A stretch of DNA of 52,570 nt from Paenibacillus sp. EZ-K15. Lineage in GTDB: Bacteria > Bacillota > Bacilli > Paenibacillales > Paenibacillaceae. The stretch lies in NCBI RefSeq assembly GCF_002573715.1, contig NZ_PDHM01000021.1:415993-468562 (forward strand), in the 5' to 3' direction. Shown here one piece after another: positions 26,739 to 34,056 of this stretch. The notes beneath the pieces were generated by a model, which saw only the letters and a program-made list of their open reading frames with translations, searched no databases and was not told the origin of the DNA. Position numbers and translations under genes: made by a program. The stretch's first letter is position 1; every line of letters starts with the position of its first letter.

Positions 26739-27098
26739 ATGCAATTTCTCGGGCATGTTGTTCGATTTATCGTTGCCGCGCTCGTTCTTATGGTTGTCGG
26801 ATGGATTGTCCCCCAATTCACCGTCGGCGGATTCGGAAGCGCCCTGTTGCTTGCACTCGTTATCGCCCTGATTGGTTGGGCTATCGAGGGCATCTTCGGC
26901 AAAAAAGTCACGCCGTTTGGACGTGGCATCGTGGGCTTCCTGGTGAGCGCACTCGTGATTTACCTTGCCCAGTTCATCGTTGGAGGCGTTAGCGTCTCCG
27001 TACTGGGCGCCTTGCTTGCTGCACTGGTCATCGGGATCATCGATCTGTTCATTCCGGTTTCCACCCCTTTTGAAGCAGGCAAATCCCGCAAAGAATAA
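26739..27098 (+). CDS. YvlD-like small membrane protein (phage-holin-like family)
   Basis: The 119-residue protein has four hydrophobic helices covering nearly the whole chain, with glycine-rich connections (QFTVGGFGSALLLALVIAL, FIVGGVSVSVLGALLAALV) and a basic tail. The pattern matches the YvlD/holin-4-2-like family; a role in envelope stress is known only for relatives. ATG at 26739 follows TAAGGAGGCAGGTACC. It is a single-gene unit, divergent from mutS2, with its own terminator. Confidence 0.82.
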   Translation: MQFLGHVVRFIVAALVLMVVGWIVPQFTVGGFGSALLLALVIALIGWAIEGIFGKKVTPFGRGIVGFLVSALVIYLAQFIVGGVSVSVLGALLAALVIGIIDLFIPVSTPFEAGKSRKE

Positions 27099-27179
27099 GA
27101 TAGAAGAACGCCCGCTTCTGTTAGAGGATTCCTCTGAAGCCCTCTTTCTGAACGAACCGAACGGCAGCAGTATCCCCAC

Positions 27180-27216
27180 ACTAACCCCCTGTTAATCTGA
27201 ACAGGGGGTTTTCCAT
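27180..27216 (+). terminator. terminator after the YvlD-like gene
   Basis: AACCCCCTGTT and AACAGGGGGTT form a perfect 11-bp stem followed by TTCC within a TTTT run. It lies about 85 bases after the stop codon. Confidence 0.85.
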
Positions 27217-27372
27217 CTTCTCCTATATTATAAAGTAAATCTATATCATCGTTTGAAACCGTTCACGTTCACCAATTTTTCATAACACGTATGTGCACCC
27301 ACTCTTTTTCTGCGCTATCATAAAGATTGGAAATTATATTTCACAATTATTTCATAGTCAGGAGAGATTTCA

Positions 27373-27759
27373 GTGAAAAAAGGCATTGCTTTACTTGTTT
27401 CATGTATGCTCCTATTTGTATTGGCTGCCTGCGGTGGAGACCAGAAAGAGTCCCAGGGAGATTCAGCGATCTCGGATACTGGTGTAGCACCGGAAGCTGA
27501 ACTCGTGATTAAGGGCACCAATTTCCAATTCGACCAAGAGGAATATCGTCTCAAGAAAGGTGTGCCCGTCAAGATTACTTTCGAGAACGAAGACGGCAAC
27601 CACGGCGTTATGATTCCTGCGCTCGGACTGCAGCTCGACCGTAAAAATAACTCAACTGTCGTTACGCCGGATGAGACGGGAGAATTCGAAGTTTCGTGTT
27701 CCATTATGTGCGGAGCGGGTCACAGCAAAATGATATCCAAACTTATCGTCGAAGAATAG
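27373..27759 (+). CDS. CuA-type cupredoxin lipoprotein
   Basis: The 128-residue protein has a lipoprotein signal (LFVLAAC, lipidated C20), an acidic linker and one cupredoxin domain. The metal ligands of a binuclear CuA centre are all in place: H77 (GNHGVM) and C109-x3-C113-x3-H117-x2-M120 (CSIMCGAGHSKM), as in cytochrome oxidase subunit II, but without the subunit II membrane helices. It would sit on the outer face of the membrane and carry electrons or copper. GTG at 27373 follows AGGAGAGATTTCA. It is monocistronic. Confidence 0.85.
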   Translation: MKKGIALLVSCMLLFVLAACGGDQKESQGDSAISDTGVAPEAELVIKGTNFQFDQEEYRLKKGVPVKITFENEDGNHGVMIPALGLQLDRKNNSTVVTPDETGEFEVSCSIMCGAGHSKMISKLIVEE

Positions 27760-27777
27760 TAGATCTTTCTCACGAAA

Positions 27778-27828
27778 ATAAACCTCCGGATCGCCAGAGT
27801 ATCCTCTGTCTTAATCCGGAGGTTTTTT
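27778..27828 (+). terminator. terminator after the cupredoxin gene
   Basis: AACCTCCGGAT and ATCCGGAGGTT form an 11-bp stem followed by TTTTC, 20 bases past the stop codon. Confidence 0.9.
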
Positions 27829-27851
27829 CAGGTTCACATCTTCGCCATGGC

Positions 27852-29816
27852 CTAACGCTGATCCTGCTCAATCAACTCGATCCACTCATTATATTCAACT
27901 TGGAGCTTCGCATACTCTTCCTTCAGCTTACGGTGTTCTTCTTCAAGCTGCGCAGATTGCTCCGCCTTCAATTCCTGTTCTGCCTGAAGCAGACGATATT
28001 GGTGCATGACCAGCTCATACTGTTCACCTAAATCGGAATACTGCTGTGCCGCTTCACTCTTCTCGTCTTCCAGACGTTCATAGGCTTGGCGTGCGGATGC
28101 AATTTCCTGCTGCCAGGACTGGAGCTCTTCTTCGAGAGCAAGCTTGGTTCGTTTCCACTCATCGCGCTCTGCGGCCAGCTTCTCGCTATCCTCGGCAAGC
28201 TGTTGCCGTTCCGCCATCCCTTGCTGGTATTGCTCCTGCCACTGAACGGCGCGTTCCTCTGAATCTCTCAGCTGCTCGGCGAGTTCACGTGCGCGCTCTT
28301 CACTGGCAGCCGCCTTCTTGCGAAGCTCATCCAGCTGATTCGACACCGTATCGTATTCTTCTTCCAGCATAGCGTACAGTTTGCTGGTCTCTTCCTCTTT
28401 GACTCCCGCTTCCTTCGTGAGCTTCTCCAGCTCTTCATGGCGAAGCTGCAGTTCCTTCAATTCCTCTTGGGCACTTCTACGCTCAGACATAGTCCGGTCA
28501 GCTTCGTCCTTCATGACCTGGATCTCATCCTGAAGTCCCTTCATTCCTTCTTCCAGGCTCTCATTCGCTTCCATAAGCTCGACAATTCTCATCTCCAGCT
28601 CACCGGTTTCCTCTTTGCGCTGATCAGCCAGCGTGCGCCAGGATTGAAGCTCGCTGCTTAGACGCTGCAGCTCTTCCTGCTGCTTGCGGGAGGTCTGATT
28701 CGCATCCACCACAAGTTTCTGCAGACGACGGCGCTCTTCCTCCGACTTGGCGGATTCCTGCTTCAGGCCCTCGAGCTCCTTCGTCAGCCCTTCCACCTTC
28801 GTACGGAAGGAACGCAATTCCTGCGAAGAGGCCTCGGCTTGCTGTCTGGACGACTGGAGCGCTTCCTTCAGCTTGTCCGATTCTGCTTTTACAGCACCCA
28901 GTTCCTTCTCCGCGGACGACAAGCGTGATTGGAGCTGCCCGCCGCGCGTTCGCTGCTCGGCAAGCTGCTTCTCCAGCTCCTGGACGGTACTTGTATGCTT
29001 TTGCTCCATATCCTGCACGGTCTTCGTATTCTTCTGTTCCAGATCCTGCACCGTCTTCGTATACTTCTGCTCCATATCGTGCACGATCTTCGAGTGCTGC
29101 TGCTCCTTCAGGAGTGCCTCTTGTTTATAGGTGTTCTCCTGTTTCTTCAATTGCTCAGCCAGCTTCTCCTCGGCCTGCTTCGCAGAGGTCCGTTGACTCT
29201 GTTCCAGCTTCTCGATAACCTGCTTATGAGTGAGCGTCAGCTGCGAAATCTGCCCTTCATAGCGGCGCTTCATATCTTCAATAGACTGCTTATGACCGTT
29301 CTCCAGCTTCTCGCGCTGCTCCTTAAGACGGGCCTCAAGCTGCTGCTTCTCCTTCAGCAGTTCCGCCACGCGGTCCGATTCCTTCTGAAGCAATTCCTTC
29401 GTACGCTCTGACTCCGCGGTTAGATTCTCCTTGGACTTCCTGTATTCCTCAGCCAGCGTAGTCTGCTCCGCCAGCTTGCGCTCCAACTGCTCCTGCTGCT
29501 GACGATGTCTCTCCTGCTGCTCGATTTGAAGTCCTTGCACCTTGGCAAGCTCCGTACGCAGTTCATTTCGCTCGGCCGTCATCTGCTTGGCCTCATTCTG
29601 GAACTCCAGCTTCTGCAAAGCTTCTTCAGCCATATGTACTGCAGCTAGGACGGCAATGCGCGGGGTATCCAATCGAGAGTGCGCCTTGGATATGGTACGC
29701 ATGCGATCATCTACATAATTCGCTACCTGTCTGGTATAATCACTGCTACTGCCAACGAGTTTATAGGAAGTTCCGTAGATGTCTACGGTAACGCTTTTAC
29801 GGTCCGATGTAGTCAA
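27852..29816 (-). CDS. ZapA-domain protein with a very long coiled-coil tail
   Basis: The first 75 or so residues match the cell-division protein ZapA (VTVDIYGTSYKLVGSSSDY, VANYVDDRMR, RIAVLAAVHMAEE), which bundles FtsZ. The remaining 580 residues are almost unbroken charged coiled coil rich in E, K, Q and L, with no membrane segment. Residues 241-284 hold four 11-residue repeats (KTVQDLEQKNT type). ZapA is normally under 100 residues. The position just downstream of pheT is that of Bacillus zapA. TTG at 29816 follows AAGGAGGGCACAATT. A septal scaffold role is inferred. Confidence 0.85.
   Translation of the reverse strand: MTTSDRKSVTVDIYGTSYKLVGSSSDYTRQVANYVDDRMRTISKAHSRLDTPRIAVLAAVHMAEEALQKLEFQNEAKQMTAERNELRTELAKVQGLQIEQQERHRQQQEQLERKLAEQTTLAEEYRKSKENLTAESERTKELLQKESDRVAELLKEKQQLEARLKEQREKLENGHKQSIEDMKRRYEGQISQLTLTHKQVIEKLEQSQRTSAKQAEEKLAEQLKKQENTYKQEALLKEQQHSKIVHDMEQKYTKTVQDLEQKNTKTVQDMEQKHTSTVQELEKQLAEQRTRGGQLQSRLSSAEKELGAVKAESDKLKEALQSSRQQAEASSQELRSFRTKVEGLTKELEGLKQESAKSEEERRRLQKLVVDANQTSRKQQEELQRLSSELQSWRTLADQRKEETGELEMRIVELMEANESLEEGMKGLQDEIQVMKDEADRTMSERRSAQEELKELQLRHEELEKLTKEAGVKEEETSKLYAMLEEEYDTVSNQLDELRKKAAASEERARELAEQLRDSEERAVQWQEQYQQGMAERQQLAEDSEKLAAERDEWKRTKLALEEELQSWQQEIASARQAYERLEDEKSEAAQQYSDLGEQYELVMHQYRLLQAEQELKAEQSAQLEEEHRKLKEEYAKLQVEYNEWIELIEQDQR
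28965..29096 (-). repeat. 33-bp tandem repeats coding 11-residue coiled-coil units
   Basis: Four successive 33-bp units encode residues 241-284 of the ZapA-like protein: HSKIVHDMEQK, YTKTVQDLEQK, NTKTVQDMEQK and HTSTVQELEKQ. An 11-residue period suits a straight or slightly right-handed coiled coil. Similarity at the DNA level suggests recent duplication, and copy number may vary between strains. Confidence 0.85.
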
Positions 29817-30012
29817 AATTGTGCCCTCCTTCTATTATGTGTAGATTCTATGATGTCTGAAATGGTCTATTCTCTACATTCATTATATATGAGATAACAT
29901 CTGTAGACGAACCTTAAGAAAACAGACCGAAGTTTGGTATATGATAACACAGTTTTGTGCTTATAATTATGTACCCTGCGGGCGTCCTGATGCAAATCCC
30001 AGTTCAATTTAG

Positions 30013-30064
30013 AGCAAAAAAGCCCGCATCGAATCCCTGATGTAATGGATTCGATGCGGGCGTT
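30013..30064 (-). terminator. terminator of the pheS-pheT operon
   Basis: On the minus strand CGCCCGCATCGAATCC and GGATTCGATGCGGGC form a very strong stem followed by TTTTTTGC, just past the pheT stop codon. Confidence 0.95.
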
Positions 30065-30075
30065 CACAATTCCTG

Positions 30076-32526
30076 CTATTTTCTTAATTCTGCGCCAAAA
30101 GTTTGCTGAAGGGCAGCAACCGCTTTTTCCGTGACGCTAGCAACCTCTTCATCGGTCAGCGTCCGTTCCTGATGACGGTACGTCATGGAGATGGCAACAC
30201 TCTTCTTACCCTCTCCAAGCTTGCTGCCTGTGAAGACGTCAAATACCTGAATCTGCTGCAGAAGCTCACCTGCATTCTCCTTGATCACTTGAATCAGGGA
30301 GCCGGCTTCAACCTCCTCATTCACCACGATGGCAAGATCGCGTTCCATACCCGGGAATCTAGGCAAATCGCGGTAAACGACGCGGGCGTTAGTCAGATTA
30401 TACAGCGGCTTAAGGAGAATCTCGGCGGCATAGGTATCTTCCAAATCCAGTTCCTGCTGCGTCTTTGGATGAATTTGTCCAAGTACACCTAGCAGCTGCT
30501 TGTTCTCGCCTTGACCCGCATATACGGAAGCAGAACGTCCCGGGTGGAAGCCCACCGGTCCGTTGGCCTCGTAAGTGATCTCTTCTGCGCGAATTCCAAG
30601 GTAGTCGAGCACCGTTTCAAGCGCCCCTTTCAAATCGAAGAAATCCACTTTGGCCGGCTGGACATTCCATTGCTTGCTGCCTTTGCGTCCCGTCAGCAGC
30701 AACCCGAGAACCGGGCGTTCCAGCGGCTGCTTCGTCAACGTCTTCTCATGCGTATGGAACAGGTTCCCTATTTCAAACAGGGCCAAGTCCGGCTGCTTGC
30801 GGTTATGGTTGTACACCGCGATATCCAGCAGCTGCGGAAGCAGGCTGGTGCGAAGGACGCTGCGGTCCTCGCTCATTGGCATGGCCAGCTTAACCGCCGT
30901 ACCATCTGACGACAGGGAGGTGAACATTTCCGCTTGCTGCGGATGGATGAAGGAATAACCCAGAACCTCCTGGAATCCGCTATGCGTCAGTAAACGGCGA
31001 AGCGAGCGGCGGATGGCCTGTGCTGCGGTCAATGAACCCGCTGTCGTCGGACCTTCAATCGCCGTTGTTGGGATATTGTCGTATCCATACAGACGGGCCA
31101 CCTCTTCAATGAGGTCTACGTCAAGCACGATATCGCCGCGGCGGGACGGCACCTGAACATCTACCATTCCTTGGCCCGCATCTCCGCATGGGAAATGCAA
31201 TCGGGCGAAGATCGTTTTCACTTCAAGCAGAGACAACTCCGTACCCAGATAACGATTGAGCTTCTCCAACGACAACGTAATCACGGTAGGCTCAGTGTCC
31301 GCACTACCTGCTTCGACGATTCCCTGATGGACAGCGCCACCGGCATATTTCGCCATCAGTGCCGCTGCACGGTTCAGTGCGGGAATAACTGCGGCGGGAT
31401 CCACTTCCTTCTCGAAGCGGGAGCTTGCCTCCGAACGCAGTCCCAGCTGACGGGATGTTTTGCGAACGGTACCGCCATCGAACTTAGCCGACTCTAGGAA
31501 AATATTCACCGTGCTGTCCGTTACTTCGGAGTCCAGGCCGCCCATAACGCCAGCCAAGGCTACCGGCTTGCCCCCTGCTGTAATCACCAGCATATGCGGC
31601 TCCAGGCGACGCTCCGCGCCGTCCAGCGTTACCATCGTTTCTCCAGCTTCAGCCATACGCACATGGACCGTGCCATCCTTCAGCTGATCTGCATCAAAAG
31701 CATGCAGCGGCTGGCCATATTCCAGCATCACATAGTTCGTAATGTCCACGATATTACTGATCGGGCGCACGCCCGCTGCCATCAACCGGTTCTGCATCCA
31801 CAGCGGAGAAGGACCGATCTTGACTCCGGTAATATAACGTGCCGCGTAATGGCTGCACTGCTCGTCAGCCCCGATCGTAACCGAGATATGATCAGCTGCT
31901 GCATCTTGAACCTCCAGAATTTCCTTCTCCGGGTTCGGAAGACTCAGCTCACGCCCCAGAATGGCGCTCACTTCGTAAGCTGCTCCCAGCATGCTGAGAC
32001 AGTCAGAGCGGTTCGGCGTCAGATCCAGCTCCAAAATTTCATCGTTAAGACCCAGCACATCTTCAATTGGCTTGCCGATTTCCGTATCAGCCGGAAGGAC
32101 CAGAATCCCTTCCTGGAGCTCTTTAGGCAGCAGTTTGTCATTCATGCCCAGTTCCTTCGCCGAGCAGATCATGCCTTGGGAGAGCACGCCGCGCAGCTTG
32201 GCCTTCTTGATATCCATACCGCCAGGCAGCTTCGCGCCTACAAGCGCCACCGGCACCTTCTGGCCCGCATCCACATTTTTTGCTCCGCACACGATCTGGA
32301 GATCTTCCTCCTGACCCGCATCCACGATACATACATTCAGCTTGTCTGCATCAGGGTGCTTCTCCTTACTCTTAACGTAGCCTACGACCACTTTGTTAAT
32401 GCCTTGATTCCGTTTCTCAATCACATCGATTTCAATACCAGCCGAAGTAATGCGGCTTGCCAAATCCTCTGAGGTTACGCCTTCGAGCGAAATATAATCG
32501 GACAACCAATCGGTTGAAACTCTCAT
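30076..32526 (-). CDS. pheT: phenylalanine--tRNA ligase beta subunit
   Basis: Structural and editing subunit of the (alpha-beta)2 enzyme. The 816-residue protein has the N-terminal EMAP/OB-like tRNA-binding domain (VVGYVKSKEKHPDADKLNVC), B3/B4 editing region, the B5 DNA-binding-like fold and the C-terminal ferredoxin-like anticodon domain (PRFPGMERDLAIVV). Length fits the family. ATG at 32526 follows AAGGGAAGTG and lies 29 bases after pheS. It is in an operon with pheS under a phenylalanine T-box. Confidence 0.97.
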   Translation of the reverse strand: MRVSTDWLSDYISLEGVTSEDLASRITSAGIEIDVIEKRNQGINKVVVGYVKSKEKHPDADKLNVCIVDAGQEEDLQIVCGAKNVDAGQKVPVALVGAKLPGGMDIKKAKLRGVLSQGMICSAKELGMNDKLLPKELQEGILVLPADTEIGKPIEDVLGLNDEILELDLTPNRSDCLSMLGAAYEVSAILGRELSLPNPEKEILEVQDAAADHISVTIGADEQCSHYAARYITGVKIGPSPLWMQNRLMAAGVRPISNIVDITNYVMLEYGQPLHAFDADQLKDGTVHVRMAEAGETMVTLDGAERRLEPHMLVITAGGKPVALAGVMGGLDSEVTDSTVNIFLESAKFDGGTVRKTSRQLGLRSEASSRFEKEVDPAAVIPALNRAAALMAKYAGGAVHQGIVEAGSADTEPTVITLSLEKLNRYLGTELSLLEVKTIFARLHFPCGDAGQGMVDVQVPSRRGDIVLDVDLIEEVARLYGYDNIPTTAIEGPTTAGSLTAAQAIRRSLRRLLTHSGFQEVLGYSFIHPQQAEMFTSLSSDGTAVKLAMPMSEDRSVLRTSLLPQLLDIAVYNHNRKQPDLALFEIGNLFHTHEKTLTKQPLERPVLGLLLTGRKGSKQWNVQPAKVDFFDLKGALETVLDYLGIRAEEITYEANGPVGFHPGRSASVYAGQGENKQLLGVLGQIHPKTQQELDLEDTYAAEILLKPLYNLTNARVVYRDLPRFPGMERDLAIVVNEEVEAGSLIQVIKENAGELLQQIQVFDVFTGSKLGEGKKSVAISMTYRHQERTLTDEEVASVTEKAVAALQQTFGAELRK

Positions 32527-32555
32527 TGTCTATTCACTTCCCTTTATCGTTAAAA

Positions 32556-33590
32556 TTAGATCCGCGTGAACTGGTTCAAGAATGCTGTATCGTTGTTGAA
32601 GAAGTGACGGATGTCATCCACGCCGTATTTCAGCATCGCAATCCGCTCAACCCCCATACCGAAAGCAAAACCGCTGTACTTCTCAGGGTCATAACCGCCC
32701 ATTTCAAGCACCTTCGGATGAACCATGCCGCAGCCTAAAATCTCAAGCCAGCCTGTTTGCTTGCATACACGGCAGCCACTGCCGCCGCATCTTACACAGG
32801 ATACGTCCACTTCCGCGCTCGGCTCCGTGAACGGGAAGAAGCTTGGACGCAGACGGATCTGCGTGTTATCGCCGAACATCTCCTGCACGAATTGCAGCAG
32901 CGTCCCTTTCAGATCACTCATGCGAATGTTCTCGCCGATGACCAAGCCCTCGATTTGATGGAACTGGAACGAATGCGTCGCGTCATCGTCATCCCGGCGG
33001 AATACACGGCCCGGGCAGATGATTTTGACAGGAGCTTTTCCGTTCATCGACAGCATCGTCCGGGCTTGCACCGGGGATGTCTGAGTACGCATCAGCAGAT
33101 CTTCCGTCAAATAGAAGGAATCCTGCATGTCGCGTGCCGGGTGATTCTTCGGCAGATTCAGCGCTTCGAAGTTGAAGTAGTCCGTTTCCACCTCAGGGCC
33201 TTCCGCTACCTGATAACCCATCCCGATGAAAATATCCTCGATATCCTGGATCACCTTGCTCAAAGGATGAACCGCGCCTTGGCTGAGCTTGCGTCCCGGA
33301 AGGGTTACGTCCACCTTCTCTGCACGCAGGCGCTCTTCGGTTTCCTGCTGCAGAAACGCTTCCTGCTTGCCGGAGATGACTTCCTCAATCGCGCCCCGAA
33401 CGTCATTGGCCACCTGGCCGATAACGGGACGCTCTTCTGCGCTCAGCGCTCCCATTCCGCGCAGGATTTCCGTCAAAGCACCTTTTTTGCCAAGGTATTT
33501 CACCCGCAAATCATTCAGCTGCTGCGGATCGGTAACATCCTGCAATTGCGCCAATGCTTCCTGCTTCAATGCTTCTAATTTTTCCTTCAT
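32556..33590 (-). CDS. pheS: phenylalanine--tRNA ligase alpha subunit
   Basis: Catalytic class II subunit that charges tRNA-Phe. The 344-residue product, the same length as Bacillus PheS, has an N-terminal coiled coil, DLRVKYLGKKGALTE, motif 2 around RVFRRDDDDATHSFQFHQIEG and motif 3 FAFGMGVERIAMLKYG. A CxxC pair CVRCGGSGCRVCKQTG is also present. The ATG at 33590 was chosen over an upstream GTG because it gives the family N-terminus MKEKLEALKQ and has AAAGGGG at a workable distance. Confidence 0.97.
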   Translation of the reverse strand: MKEKLEALKQEALAQLQDVTDPQQLNDLRVKYLGKKGALTEILRGMGALSAEERPVIGQVANDVRGAIEEVISGKQEAFLQQETEERLRAEKVDVTLPGRKLSQGAVHPLSKVIQDIEDIFIGMGYQVAEGPEVETDYFNFEALNLPKNHPARDMQDSFYLTEDLLMRTQTSPVQARTMLSMNGKAPVKIICPGRVFRRDDDDATHSFQFHQIEGLVIGENIRMSDLKGTLLQFVQEMFGDNTQIRLRPSFFPFTEPSAEVDVSCVRCGGSGCRVCKQTGWLEILGCGMVHPKVLEMGGYDPEKYSGFAFGMGVERIAMLKYGVDDIRHFFNNDTAFLNQFTRI

Positions 33591-33649
33591 GGCTATTCGC
33601 ACACCCCTTTGTAAACTCCATCATAGTACTGAAAACAAAAAAGACTGAA

Positions 33650-33690
33650 AACAAAAAAGGCCTCTCCTCCCGAAAAGGGACGAAGAGACC
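33650..33690 (-). terminator. T-box-controlled terminator of pheS
   Basis: On the minus strand GGTCTCTTCGTCCC and GGGAGGAGAGGCC form a long stem followed by TTTTTTG, directly after the T-box sequence. Confidence 0.92.
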
Positions 33691-33965
33691 GTGGTACCAC
33701 CCTTGTTAACATGCATCATACCCAAACCAAGGCGGTAAAAGCCTTAGGCCCCGAGTATGCCTCATCATGCTCACTTAACCGACGTAACGAATCGGACCCG
33801 TTATCCCCTACTGACCGGCTGCGTGCCGTGTTCAAGGAACTGCTCCGGAGCGAACTTCACTAGCCTGTTTCTATAGGGACACTCTCAATCCACGGCATCC
33901 CTTCCCTGTAAAGAGGCACTAGCTACTTTTCTCCATCCACGCATTTATTACATATGCAAATATAT
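33650..33965 (-). promoter_or_regulatory. T-box leader of pheS-pheT, phenylalanine specifier
   Basis: The T-box AAGGGTGGTACCACGG is at about 33688-33704 on the minus strand, followed by a strong terminator. Stem I shows an AGTA motif (AAAAGTAGCTAG) facing TGAAGTTCGC; the specifier in this internal loop is TTC at 33852-33854, a phenylalanine codon, flanked by CTAG/CTAG and GGAG/CTCC pairing. Uncharged tRNA-Phe would prevent termination and raise pheST expression. Confidence 0.93.
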
Positions 33966-33972
33966 AGGGTTT

Positions 33973-34001
33973 ATTATATGCAACCTTTCGGGATATGGCA
34001 A
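33973..34001 (-). promoter_or_regulatory. promoter of the pheST leader
   Basis: TTGCCA at 34001-33996 and TATAAT at 33978-33973 with a 17-base spacer on the minus strand, just upstream of the T-box leader. Confidence 0.8.
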
Positions 34002-34056
34002 GTTTCATTTCCCCATTTTAACCCCATCTGACTGATTTTAATCGTGATCCCTGATC

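Noticed and set aside
26616..27179. 187-codon minus-strand frame opposite the YvlD-like gene
   Set aside because: The plus-strand gene has a strong binding site and four clean membrane helices; the reverse frame is Asn/Ser-rich and has no binding site.
28925..29411. Plus-strand frames opposite the ZapA-like gene, rich in leucine
   Set aside because: They are antisense shadows of the biased coiled-coil codons and have no ribosome binding sites.
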